Source of the DNA: Lachnospiraceae bacterium | Lineage (GTDB): Bacteria > Bacillota > Clostridia > Lachnospirales > Lachnospiraceae | Direction: 5' to 3' | NCBI GenBank assembly: GCA_022510545.1 | Contig: JAFLTG010000001.1 | Coordinates: 1-64,000, forward strand | DNA: 64,000 nucleotides | Shown here: piece after piece, positions 17,662 through 25,700 of the stretch | Layout of the letters: each line of letters begins with the position of its first letter | How positions within the stretch are numbered: position 1 is the stretch's first letter | Translations under genes and position numbers: made by a program | Notes under the pieces: generated by a model | Databases searched by the model: none | What the model was told of the DNA's origin: nothing | What the model saw: only the letters and a program-made list of their open reading frames with translations

Positions 17662-18858
17662 CTATTTCAGAAGTGCCTTAGTCTCTCTGGCAATTGCAAG
17701 TTCCTCATTGGTAGGAATTACAAGCACTTTAGTAGTAGAGTCAGGTGTTGAAATAACAAGCTCCTCTCCACGTTTGGAATTCTGTTCCTTATCCAGAGTG
17801 ATGCCCAGATATCCGAGGCGGCTGCAGATCATTTCTCTTACGAATGCGCTGTTCTCACCAAGTCCTGCCGTAAAGCAGATTGCGTCCACACCGTTCATAG
17901 CTGCGGTGTAAGCACCGATATATTTGGTTACACGGTATGCAAAGGTCTCAATTGTACGGATTCCTTCTTCCTTGCCGCTTTCATAAGCATCCTGAAGATC
18001 ACGGAAATCTGATGAAAGATTGGATGATAAACCAAGTACACCGGATTTCTTATTCAGTATCGACATAATGTCATCTATGGATTTGCCTTCTTTATGAGCG
18101 ATAAATTCAATGATGGCAGGATCGATATCACCTGAACGTGTACCCATGATAAGTCCCTCTAACGGAGTAAGACCCATTGAAGTATCGATACATTTACCGT
18201 TCTTAACCGCTGAAACGCTGGCACCGTTTCCAAGGTGGCATACGATGATCTTTAAGTCTTCATACTTTTTACCTAATACTTCGGCAGCCCTGTTTGATAC
18301 ATAGGAGTGGCTGGTTCCGTGGAAACCGTATCTTCTTACTTTATATTTCTCATAGTATTCATAAGGGATACCATATAAATAAGCTTCCTTGGGCATAGTC
18401 TGATGGAAAGCAGTATCAAATACAGCAGCCATAGGTGTGTTAGGCATAAGCTCTTTGCATGCTGCGATTCCGATTAAGTTTGCAGGGTTATGTAAAGGAG
18501 CAAGCTCGTTACAATCGGTGATTGCCTTAACAACTTCATCTGTGATAAGAGTGGATTTGGCAAATTTCTCACCACCATGTACGATACGATGTCCTACAGC
18601 CGCAATTTCCGAAAGATCCTTAACAACGCCATTGACTGAATCAGTCAATGAATTGAGTACCAGCTTAACTGCTGTTGTGTGGTCTTCCATAGGTGTCACT
18701 GTCGTAATCTTATCTTTACCTTCCGGCTGATAGACAAGCTGGCTGCCTTCTATGCCAATTCTTTCACATAAGCCTTTTGCAATCAGTTTTTCTGTTTCTG
18801 CGTCGATCAACTGGAATTTAAGAGAAGAACTTCCGCAGTTAATAACTAATATATTCAT
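17662..18858 (-). CDS. ackA: Acetate kinase
   Basis: AckA converts acetyl phosphate and ADP to acetate and ATP. The 398-aa protein begins NILVINCGSSSLKFQL and shows the family blocks GHRIVHGG, FDTAFHQTMP, GFHGTSH, HLGNG and GLGENS. The start is moved from 18915 to 18858 because GGAGG lies 6-7 nt upstream and the protein then matches family length. It is downstream of pta with a hairpin repeat in the 113-bp gap. A 17-bp palindrome with 8-bp arms (TTGACTGAATCAGTCAA, 18632-18648) lies in a variable loop of the protein. Confidence 0.96.
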   Translation of the reverse strand: MNILVINCGSSSLKFQLIDAETEKLIAKGLCERIGIEGSQLVYQPEGKDKITTVTPMEDHTTAVKLVLNSLTDSVNGVVKDLSEIAAVGHRIVHGGEKFAKSTLITDEVVKAITDCNELAPLHNPANLIGIAACKELMPNTPMAAVFDTAFHQTMPKEAYLYGIPYEYYEKYKVRRYGFHGTSHSYVSNRAAEVLGKKYEDLKIIVCHLGNGASVSAVKNGKCIDTSMGLTPLEGLIMGTRSGDIDPAIIEFIAHKEGKSIDDIMSILNKKSGVLGLSSNLSSDFRDLQDAYESGKEEGIRTIETFAYRVTKYIGAYTAAMNGVDAICFTAGLGENSAFVREMICSRLGYLGITLDKEQNSKRGEELVISTPDSTTKVLVIPTNEELAIARETKALLK

Positions 18859-18900
18859 GATTATCCTCCATTTTCTATATCGATAATAGTGCCATAACTT

Positions 18901-18972
18901 GCGATGTTTGAGCATAAGCTCAAACTCGCAGACGAATAAAATTCGTCTTGTGAAACATTTTTAATTTCACCC
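18901..18972 (-). repeat. Hairpin repeat, copy C (between pta and ackA)
   Basis: Reading the minus strand from the pta stop, TAGGGTGAAA repeats the start of copy A. GTGAAA/TTTCAC and AGACGAAT/ATTCGTCT hairpins follow, then GCGAGTTTGAGC / GCTCAAACATCGC with the same bulged A as copies A and B. The inner stem differs from copy A but still pairs. Confidence 0.8.
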
Positions 18973-19973
18973 TAGCTCAATTGTGCCTGTACTGCTGTCA
19001 GGGCAACTACGCCGACGATATCTTCCCATGAACAGCCGCGGGAGAGGTCGTTAACCGGTTTAGCGATACCCTGAAGTATCGGTCCGTATGCTTCTGCCTT
19101 TGCAAGTCTCTGAACCAGCTTATATCCGATGTTACCACTGTCTAAGTTAGGGAAAATAAGTACATTTGCCTTACCTGCAACTTCACTGCCCGGAGATTTG
19201 GTCTTAGCTACCGATGCAACCAAAGCAGCATCTAACTGAAGCTCACCGTCAAGGCAGAGGTGAGGATATTCTTCCTTGGCTATCCTTGTAGCTTCTACAA
19301 CCTTGTCAACCAGAGCATGTTTAGCGCTGCCCTTGGTAGAGTGTGAAAGCATCGCAATAATAGGCTTAGCACCTACAAGTGCCTTAAAGCTCTTGGCTGA
19401 GGAATCGGCAATAGCTGCAAGCTCCTCTGCCGTGGGGTCCTGATTCAGACCGCAGTCTGCAAACAGGAAAGTACCGCCTTCACCGAATTCACAATCCGGG
19501 ACATCCATAATAAAGAAACCTGATACAAGTTTAACGCCGGGAGCAGTTTTAAGAATCTGCAGTGCCGGACGAAGAGTATCTGCCGTTGCATGAGCGGCTC
19601 CGGCTACCATGCCGTCGGCATCATTGGCTTTAACCATCAAAACGCCGTATGTAAGAGCATCTGTTAAAAGAATCTCTCTTGCCTGCTCAGGGGTCATGCC
19701 TTTGCTCTTTCTTGTTTCATAAAGTAAATTCACATATTCGTCAAGTTTGTCTGATTTCTTAGGATCCTCGATAGTAACGCCGTCAAGCTCTACTTCCAGC
19801 CAGCTTGCACCGTCAAGTATCTTTTCCTCATCGCCTATCATAACTATATCGGCAATTCCTTCTGCAACAATATGAGATGCTGCAATCAATGTTCTTTTGT
19901 CGGTTGTTTCCGGCAATACAATTTTTTTCTTGTCGCTTTTTGCTTTTTCTTTCATTAGGTCAATGTATGACAT
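18972..19973 (-). CDS. pta: Phosphate acetyltransferase
   Basis: Pta converts acetyl-CoA and phosphate to acetyl phosphate. The 333-aa single-domain enzyme has KKIVLPETTDKRTL near the N-terminus, GVLMVKANDADGMVAGAAHAT and the C-terminal ILQGIAKPVNDLSRGCS block. GAAAGGAG lies upstream of the ATG. With ackA it makes the acetate/ATP end of fermentation. A good sigma-A promoter is found 72-100 bp upstream. Confidence 0.95.
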   Translation of the reverse strand: MSYIDLMKEKAKSDKKKIVLPETTDKRTLIAASHIVAEGIADIVMIGDEEKILDGASWLEVELDGVTIEDPKKSDKLDEYVNLLYETRKSKGMTPEQAREILLTDALTYGVLMVKANDADGMVAGAAHATADTLRPALQILKTAPGVKLVSGFFIMDVPDCEFGEGGTFLFADCGLNQDPTAEELAAIADSSAKSFKALVGAKPIIAMLSHSTKGSAKHALVDKVVEATRIAKEEYPHLCLDGELQLDAALVASVAKTKSPGSEVAGKANVLIFPNLDSGNIGYKLVQRLAKAEAYGPILQGIAKPVNDLSRGCSWEDIVGVVALTAVQAQLS

Positions 19974-20044
19974 ACCCCATTCTCCTTTCGATTTTCAGTC
20001 TCTTTGCTCATATAATTGGCAAAATACAACTGCATTATAGTAAA

Positions 20045-20073
20045 ATTATACAAAAATTCTCGCCTGTGTACAA
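20045..20073 (-). promoter_or_regulatory. pta-ackA promoter
   Basis: On the minus strand TTGTAC and TATAAT are separated by 17 bp, with the -10 box ending about 72 bp before the pta start. Confidence 0.7.
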
Positions 20074-20175
20074 GATGATTTTAATGTAATTTATGTATTT
20101 TTTTCCATACTTTTAACAGACCGATTTGAATGGTTTTAAATTACTAATTTATTTAAATTGCGTGCAATCAATAAC

Positions 20176-20204
20176 TTTACATGGTTTGGCAGGTTTGTTA
20201 TAAT
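20176..20204 (+). promoter_or_regulatory. Promoter of the SDR gene
   Basis: TTTACA and TATAAT are separated by 17 bp, about 35 bp upstream of the SDR start codon. Confidence 0.7.
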
Positions 20205-20238
20205 ATTGCATAGTAAAAAAGAAATGGAGGGTTTTAAC

Positions 20239-21027
20239 ATGGGTGTATACGCAATTTCCGGCGCTTCAAGCGGAATCGGCGCCAAAGCAAAAGAACTGTT
20301 ATTGGAACGGGGTAATCAGGTTATTAACATTGACTTAAAAGATGGTGACATCTGTGTCAATCTTGCAACCGAAGAAGGAAGAAAAGAGGCGGTGGATGCT
20401 CTTCACAAAATGTGTCCGGATGGACTCGATGGAATCATCTGCAATGCCGGTGTATCCGGTGCCTGCGGTAATCTTCCGCTTATAATTTCACTTAATTATT
20501 TTGGTACTATCGCCCTTGCAAAGGGTGCATACGATCTGCTTGAGAAAAAGCACGGAAGTTGTGTTGTTACAGCTTCAAATACTATCTCACAGGGCGCAGG
20601 ACGTATGGATATCGCAGACCTTTTGAATAATATCGGAGATGAGACAAGAGTCCTTCATCTGGTAAATCAGATGGATGCTTCAAACTTAAGCGTTGGTAAC
20701 TCACTCTATGTTTCAACCAAATATGCTCTGGCGAGATGGGTAAGACGTGTATCTGCTGCATGGGCCGCTAATGGCGTTCGTATTAATGCAATAGCTCCAG
20801 GCAACGTAAATACCGCAATGACAGCAACAATGAGTACTTCTGCAAAGATGGCTCTGAATGCGCTTCCTATTCCTACCAAATACGGTCAGGAAACCCTGAT
20901 GGATGCCGATGAGATTGCAGAAGTTATGATCTTCCTTGTATCTGACAAGGCAAAGGGCGTAAACGGAAACGTAATGTTTGTTGACGGCGGTACTGACGCG
21001 CTGCTTAACTCTGAAAAAGTATATTAA
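20239..21027 (+). CDS. Short-chain dehydrogenase, 3-alpha-hydroxysteroid dehydrogenase-like
   Basis: This 262-aa SDR has the cofactor motif SGASSGIG near the N-terminus, CNAG, SASNTIS-type Ser (here TASNTISQ) and YVSTKYAL with the catalytic Tyr and Lys. The shortened second beta-alpha unit ([16 protein letters not shown]) and overall form resemble bacterial 3-alpha-hydroxysteroid dehydrogenase and related NAD-dependent SDRs. The real substrate cannot be deduced. The start at 20239 (MGVYAISG) has GGAGG 8 nt upstream, and the ORF-track start would fall before the promoter. A TGACA-N4-TGTCA palindrome lies at 20346-20359. The NTF2-like gene follows after 59 bp and may be co-transcribed. Confidence 0.7.
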   Translation: MGVYAISGASSGIGAKAKELLLERGNQVINIDLKDGDICVNLATEEGRKEAVDALHKMCPDGLDGIICNAGVSGACGNLPLIISLNYFGTIALAKGAYDLLEKKHGSCVVTASNTISQGAGRMDIADLLNNIGDETRVLHLVNQMDASNLSVGNSLYVSTKYALARWVRRVSAAWAANGVRINAIAPGNVNTAMTATMSTSAKMALNALPIPTKYGQETLMDADEIAEVMIFLVSDKAKGVNGNVMFVDGGTDALLNSEKVY

Positions 21028-21086
21028 AATATTCTTATCATTAATATTTAGATGCGCCGGTAGACGGCAGATTGAGAGGTATATAT

Positions 21087-21419
21087 ATGAAACCTATAGA
21101 AAAATATGTAGAAGTTATGGAGAATAAAGATTTTGCCGGTCTTGCAGAGCTTTTTAGCAAAGACGGAATACTTAGTGATTACTGTACTAATTCATCAGCA
21201 CAGAAAGAATTTCATATTTATGGAAAGGAAACCATCAATATGTTCTTCCGTAATAAATTTGGCTTCCGTCAGTATTCAATTATGGATGCTGAAGTAGTGA
21301 ATGATACACAGGCTGAATTTATTGCTAACTTTGGCGGTTACAATATCATGGCAATCGCTACGGTTCGTGAAGTGACTGAAGACGGTCACATTAAGAATCT
21401 TACTGTAAGACCTAAATAA
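21087..21419 (+). CDS. NTF2/SnoaL-like small protein
   Basis: This 110-aa protein starts MKPIEKYVEVMENKDFAGLAELFSKDGILSDY, the pattern of the cone-shaped NTF2/SnoaL fold (helices, then a curved sheet). Members are small isomerases, dehydratases or ligand-binding proteins. The start at 21087 is chosen because GAGAGG lies about 7 nt upstream. It follows the SDR gene on the same strand and probably works with it. No catalytic residue can be assigned. Confidence 0.65.
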   Translation: MKPIEKYVEVMENKDFAGLAELFSKDGILSDYCTNSSAQKEFHIYGKETINMFFRNKFGFRQYSIMDAEVVNDTQAEFIANFGGYNIMAIATVREVTEDGHIKNLTVRPK

Positions 21420-21436
21420 TTTGATAAAAGTTAATG

Positions 21437-21475
21437 AAAATCCGGTGTTTCCCGATGAGGATACATCGGATTTTT
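21437..21475 (+). terminator. Terminator of the SDR/NTF2-like unit
   Basis: AAATCCGGTGT pairs with ACATCGGATTT around a loop with one mismatch and ends in a T5 run. Confidence 0.8.
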
Positions 21476-21485
21476 CAGATAATTT

Positions 21486-21522
21486 ATGACAATAGAAAGT
21501 TCGCGGAGTAAATTTTCTGTTA
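21486..21522 (+). repeat. Dispersed repeat ATGACAATAGAAAGTT, copy 1
   Basis: ATGACAATAGAAAGTT followed after 11 bp by TTTTCT is repeated at 36495-36532. Both copies sit directly behind a terminator and can form a hairpin. Confidence 0.7.
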
Positions 21523-21625
21523 AGCATAATTTTTTGTTAGGCATAATATTTCCTGAACATTTTGGCATACTAACCTGTAAATAACACTTTAATGATAGAA
21601 ATATGACGACAAGGAGAGTGTCCAG

Positions 21626-22639
21626 ATGTTAGGAAAACAAAGCATTCAGTTTGATAATCCGCCTTATCTTATCAATAGCGCTTCAATTGTTGGAAAGAAA
21701 GAAGGAGAAGGCCCGATGGGTAAACTCTTTGATAAGGTCGGAAATGATGATTTATTTGGAACCCAGACCTGGGAAGAGGCAGAGAGCAGTTTGCAGAAGG
21801 AGGCGATACAGCTTCTTTTAGACAAAGAAAGCATTAAAAAAGAAGATATCCACCTTATTTTTGCGGGTGACTTACTTGGTCAATCAATTGCCAGCAGTTT
21901 TGGGATCGCTTCTTTTGAAACTCCGCATGTGGGCTTGTTTGGGGCCTGTTCTACCAGCGGACTGTCCATAGCTCTTGGAAGTATGGCTGTGGCAGGAGGT
22001 TTTGTGGATAAGGCCGCCTGCGTTACATCCAGCCACTTTGCAAGCGCAGAAAAAGAATTTCGTTATCCGCTTGCTTACGGTAACCAGAGACCGTTGTCGG
22101 CTACCTGGACGGTTACGGGAAGCGCAGCATTTTTGATTTCCACCAAACAGGAAAAAAAGGCACGGGCGAAGGTGACGGGTGTGACCTTTGGAAAAATTAT
22201 GGACTATGGCATCAAGGATTCTTTGAATATGGGAGCCTGCATGGCACCTGCCGCCGCAGATACTATTAAACAAAATCTTCAGGATTTTAACAGAAACCCG
22301 GAAGATTATGATAAAATAATTACAGGTGACCTTGGCATTGTGGGACAGAAGCTTTTGTTTGAACTGTTAAAGGAAGATGGGATTGATATCACCAAACAGC
22401 ACATGGACTGTGGTATGGAAATTTTTGACAGAGAGAAACAGAATATAAATGCGGGCGGTTCGGGTTGTGGCTGTGCGGCCGTTACTTTGTCAGCATATAT
22501 CCTTAAGAAGATAGAAGAAGGAGTCTGGAAGAGGGTGCTGTTTGTGCCAACCGGAGCCCTTCTTAGTAAAACAAGTTTCAATGAAGGTCAGACTATTCCC
22601 GGAATAGCCCATGGAGTGGTATTTGAGCAGGATGCCTGA
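21626..22639 (+). CDS. spoVAD: Stage V sporulation protein AD
   Basis: SpoVAD is a thiolase-fold protein that binds dipicolinic acid for import into the forespore through the SpoVA channel. The 337-aa sequence has FENPPYLINSASIVGKKEGEGP-like start (here FDNPPYLINS), GLFGACSTSGLSIALG, CVTSSHFASAEKEFRYP and INAGGSGCGCAAVTLSAYIL, all typical of the family. AGGAGAG precedes the ATG. In most clostridia spoVAC is directly upstream; here it is absent and the SDR unit ends instead. CATACTA (21566) resembles a forespore sigma-G -10 box, but the -35 spacing is not convincing. Confidence 0.92.
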   Translation: MLGKQSIQFDNPPYLINSASIVGKKEGEGPMGKLFDKVGNDDLFGTQTWEEAESSLQKEAIQLLLDKESIKKEDIHLIFAGDLLGQSIASSFGIASFETPHVGLFGACSTSGLSIALGSMAVAGGFVDKAACVTSSHFASAEKEFRYPLAYGNQRPLSATWTVTGSAAFLISTKQEKKARAKVTGVTFGKIMDYGIKDSLNMGACMAPAAADTIKQNLQDFNRNPEDYDKIITGDLGIVGQKLLFELLKEDGIDITKQHMDCGMEIFDREKQNINAGGSGCGCAAVTLSAYILKKIEEGVWKRVLFVPTGALLSKTSFNEGQTIPGIAHGVVFEQDA

Positions 22640-22662
22640 GATTTTAATGTAGAAGCTGCAAG

Positions 22663-22679
22663 TTGACTGTATAAGTCAA
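22663..22679. repeat. 17-bp palindrome TTGAC-N7-GTCAA (intergenic copy)
   Basis: TTGACTGTATAAGTCAA lies 24 bp after the spoVAD stop and 28 bp before the next start codon. The arms are 6 bp and the spacer 5 bp. Confidence 0.75.
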
Positions 22680-22706
22680 TGAGATTTGTAATGGAGAAAT
22701 ATTACG

Positions 22707-22937
22707 ATGCGTGAAATAGAATTTAAGATGGAGCGCCCCGGTTTATTAAAGGCGGGTGACCATATAACAGTGACTGAAGGCGTACTGCCAAGCAGTTATT
22801 ATTATACGATTGATCCTTCATATGCAATGTCCGGAAATTTTCCCTTTTCCGAGAGACTTATGGAGAGGAACGGAGAAGTGGTGGAAGTTATTGAGAACGA
22901 CAGGGGATTTTATGTGAAGGCAAGATTTGGGGAGTGA
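22707..22937 (+). CDS. Small protein of unknown function in the spoVA region
   Basis: I do not recognise this 76-aa protein. It starts MREIEFKMERPG, has the segment KAGDHITVTEGVLPSSYYYTIDP and ends with VVEVIENDRGFYVKARFGE, suggesting a small all-beta fold. It has no membrane segment or signal peptide. GGAG lies upstream of the ATG. Its place between spoVAD and ridA, on the same strand and with a 67-bp gap, makes a spore-related role possible but unproved. Confidence 0.6.
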   Translation: MREIEFKMERPGLLKAGDHITVTEGVLPSSYYYTIDPSYAMSGNFPFSERLMERNGEVVEVIENDRGFYVKARFGE

Positions 22938-23023
22938 AGTACACTTCCCTGTTACATATTAAGTAGATACAGATAATTTCAAGGTACATTATTTTAATAA
23001 AAAATATGAAAAGAGGTAAAAAA

Positions 23024-23401
23024 ATGTTAAAGAAAATTTCAACCGACAAAGCGCCGGCAGCAATCGGACCATATTCACAGGGAATTATTGCAGGGGACAT
23101 GCTGTATGCGTCAGGACAGATACCGATCGACCCGGCAACAGGAGAGATTACAGGTAAGGACATTACCGAACAGGCACAGCAGGTAATGAAAAATGTGGGC
23201 GAGATTTTAAAAGCGGCGGGAACGGATTATGCCAATGTGGTCAAAACCACCTGTTTCCTTGCAGAAATGGCTGATTTTGCAGCATTTAATGCGGTTTATG
23301 AGAAATACTTTACAGAAAAACCGGCCAGGAGCTGTGTTGCGGTAAAAGAACTGCCCAAAGCTGTGCTGTGTGAAGTTGAGGTTATAGCATATCTGGGATA
23401 A
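23024..23401 (+). CDS. ridA: RidA family reactive enamine/imine deaminase
   Basis: RidA hydrolyses reactive 2-aminoacrylate and similar imines made by PLP enzymes. The 125-aa protein has the typical PAAIGPYSQGI start, ASGQIPIDPATGEI and the conserved Arg in KPARSCVAVKELPK, with a Glu in CEVEVIAY. The start was placed at 23024 because AGAGG precedes it at a good distance. It is an unusual guest between spoVAD and spoVAE. The function is well supported by sequence and does not depend on its neighbours. Confidence 0.92.
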   Translation: MLKKISTDKAPAAIGPYSQGIIAGDMLYASGQIPIDPATGEITGKDITEQAQQVMKNVGEILKAAGTDYANVVKTTCFLAEMADFAAFNAVYEKYFTEKPARSCVAVKELPKAVLCEVEVIAYLG

Positions 23402-23537
23402 AGCCAAGTATTATGTATTAATTGCAATAATAATCAATGATACACAACAAATAACAAACAAATAAATAGTAATGTATAACAATGAGAAATAATGCAGAAA
23501 ATAATACATAAGAAATTGTAAAAGCGAGGTTATGCAA

Positions 23538-23894
23538 ATGGATTATGTAATTGCTTTCTGCGTTGGCGGGATAATCTGTGCGCTTGCTCAGATTCTGCTT
23601 GAGAAAACCAAAATGATGCCGGGGCGGATTATGGTACTTATCGTATGCCTTGGTGCAGTGATAAGCGCTTTTGGCTGGTATGAGCCGTTTATGGATTTTG
23701 CCGGGGCCGGTGCCAGCGTACCGCTTTTAGGATATGGTAATATCCTTATGAAGGGTGTAAAAGATGCCGTTGACCAGGATGGTTTCATCGGTCTTTTCAA
23801 AGGCGGATTTACCAATGGCGCGGTAGGCTGCAGCGCGGCTCTCATTTTTGCCTATCTGGCAAGTCTGGTTTTTCAATCTAAAATGAAGAAGTAG
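23538..23894 (+). CDS. spoVAE: Stage V sporulation protein AE
   Basis: This 118-aa membrane protein has about four hydrophobic helices and the family sequence MDYVIAFCVGGIICALAQILLEKTK, then PGRIMVL and the GFTNGAVGCSAAL-like end. It forms part of the SpoVA dipicolinic-acid channel. The start is placed at 23538 because GCGAGG is 8 nt before it and too close to the ORF-track start. The 130 bp in front are A/T-rich and may hold a separate promoter, so it may not be co-transcribed with spoVAD. Confidence 0.88.
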   Translation: MDYVIAFCVGGIICALAQILLEKTKMMPGRIMVLIVCLGAVISAFGWYEPFMDFAGAGASVPLLGYGNILMKGVKDAVDQDGFIGLFKGGFTNGAVGCSAALIFAYLASLVFQSKMKK

Positions 23895-23908
23895 TAAAGC
23901 AGGGGCAT

Positions 23909-25411
23909 CTAAGACTTACAGTAAAGATGTCCCTCAAATTCTTTAAAAAGACTTTCTTCTTTTTTTCTCATAAATATGGTAAGGTCGTCCTTTCCGAAAG
24001 ATAGCTGGAAATATACGATGCCCACATAGGAATCTATAATATGTACCTTAATATAAAAGGTTCCATCGGCAAGCCAGGCGCCGCTGGCACAGTATTTCAA
24101 ATCATAAATCGGGAAGATGCCTGTTTTCATGCAGCCTATGCCGAAATTGACGGTGCAGGCTGTGTTTTTGTATACAAATGACAATGTACCGCTCTGTGGC
24201 GGATTACTATATTGACCTTGTGGGTCAATGTTGTTTTCGGTATTATTAGATTGACTTTGATTTATGACATTAGTGTCAATATTTAGACAAAAGCTGTCAA
24301 ATTGGCTGTTTTCTGTTATGACACGGAAGTCTTTTCCTATTATTGCGGCTGCGGATTCCGGCATTGGCAGGCTACTTAATTCTTCTATTTTAAGAGACGA
24401 GAGTACATCATTAAGCAGTTTGACTGAGCCCTTTGTAACAGGAAGAGGCTCGTCTTGTATATATGGAAGTATTTCTTCATAAAGAGCATCATAAATCTGC
24501 TGATTGCCGCCGCCTATGCTCTGGGTATCTGCTGTTGTGACGCAGATAAGGTCATAATCCGGAAGAAAGATGATGAGCTGCCCGCCCATTCCATAGCAGG
24601 TATAACCGTTTTTTTCGCCACGCCAGAACTGTAAGCCATAGCCCTGTGCTTCGCTCGGTAACGGAGCAGTGATTTGAGTTTCGGTAAGACAAGATGTGGC
24701 CAGTTCTATATACGAAGATGATATAAGCTGCTTTCCGTCAACCATTCCCTTATGCGCGATAAAATATCCGAATCTCATAAGATCTGTTGAAAGTGCTACC
24801 AGACCTGAGCCGCCTATAGATACACCGAAAGGATCTTTGAGCATATAAGAGTTCTCAGAGAGACCAAGTACATCGAGTTTCTTCTTAATATAATCCAGCA
24901 TATTTTCTCCGGTCAGCTTCTCTACAAGAGTACACAGGGTATGTGCAGCTGATGTATCATAATGAAATATGGTTCCGGCAGGATGAGTAGGAGGGGTGGT
25001 AAAGAAGCTCTCCACCCAGTCTGAGGCCATATTCAGCTTGTATGTAGTGGATGCATGGCAGGTGCGCATCATCAACATGTTTCGTATGGTCATTGATGCT
25101 ATCCAGGGATGAACATTGGGCGGAAGTTTTTCAGGAAAGTATTTTATGATAGGATCGTCCATGGATATTTTTCCCTCATCAACAAGCAGTCCGATTGCAA
25201 TGGATGTGAAGCTTTTGCTGATGGAGAACATGCGGTGAAGGGTATCAGTCCGGCATGGATCGTAATATCCCTCAAAAATCAGTTTGTCGTGATGCATAAT
25301 AAGCAGACTATGCATGGGTATGTGGCGTATTTTCAGCCTTTCTACAAAATGACTGATACAGTCAGTCGGGATTCCCGTTTCTTCGGGCAGAGCATTTTCG
25401 AATGTAAACAT
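23909..25411 (-). CDS. Class C beta-lactamase-like serine hydrolase
   Basis: This 500-aa protein has an N-terminal penicillin-binding-like serine hydrolase domain (about residues 1-340). It carries the nucleophile motif SISKSF, the YDTSAAH (Tyr-x-Ser/Thr) motif and a later CYGMGGQ that stands for the third motif. No signal peptide is seen, so it may be an intracellular esterase or peptidase. A C-terminal beta-rich region of about 150 aa follows. The linker to that region contains three palindrome copies (24212, 24265 and a one-mismatch copy at 24284), all within 90 bp. The start at 25411 has AAAGGCGG upstream; 25429 is also possible. Confidence 0.75.
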   Translation of the reverse strand: MFTFENALPEETGIPTDCISHFVERLKIRHIPMHSLLIMHHDKLIFEGYYDPCRTDTLHRMFSISKSFTSIAIGLLVDEGKISMDDPIIKYFPEKLPPNVHPWIASMTIRNMLMMRTCHASTTYKLNMASDWVESFFTTPPTHPAGTIFHYDTSAAHTLCTLVEKLTGENMLDYIKKKLDVLGLSENSYMLKDPFGVSIGGSGLVALSTDLMRFGYFIAHKGMVDGKQLISSSYIELATSCLTETQITAPLPSEAQGYGLQFWRGEKNGYTCYGMGGQLIIFLPDYDLICVTTADTQSIGGGNQQIYDALYEEILPYIQDEPLPVTKGSVKLLNDVLSSLKIEELSSLPMPESAAAIIGKDFRVITENSQFDSFCLNIDTNVINQSQSNNTENNIDPQGQYSNPPQSGTLSFVYKNTACTVNFGIGCMKTGIFPIYDLKYCASGAWLADGTFYIKVHIIDSYVGIVYFQLSFGKDDLTIFMRKKEESLFKEFEGHLYCKS

Positions 25412-25429
25412 ATTTATTCCGCCTTTCAT

Positions 25430-25700
25430 TTGATATTTTCACCTCTGTTGATTTTATTATAGCAAAATATGTATAAAAATAAATGATAATCAATATCTTA
25501 TTTTTGTGTTTTGTTTATATAATGTAAATTTGTATAAAAAAAATAAAATAATTTAGGCATATTGTAGATAAATTTTCATAATATATTTCTAAAAAAATAA
25601 AAAATTTGTACCTCTTGACTAAATATAGCCATAGCTATATAATGTATTTATGATGTAATAATATATACATCTAAGAATCTATTTAAATAAGGAGGTTTAT
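25430..25700. other. Intergenic region with the promoter of the sugar importer
   Basis: This A/T-rich spacer between divergent genes has no ORF. The importer promoter at 25615-25643 is its only clear element. Confidence 0.5.
25615..25643 (+). promoter_or_regulatory. Promoter and possible operator of the oligosaccharide importer
   Basis: TTGACT and TATAAT are separated by exactly 17 bp. The inverted repeat TATAGC-CATA-GCTATA (25624-25639) fills the spacer and touches the -10 box, an ideal place for a repressor. Confidence 0.72.

Noticed and set aside
21541-21572. Sigma-G promoter for spoVAD (GCATA ... CATACTA)
   Set aside because: The -10 box fits, but the 20-bp spacing is longer than the usual 17-18 bp, so it is not listed as a feature.
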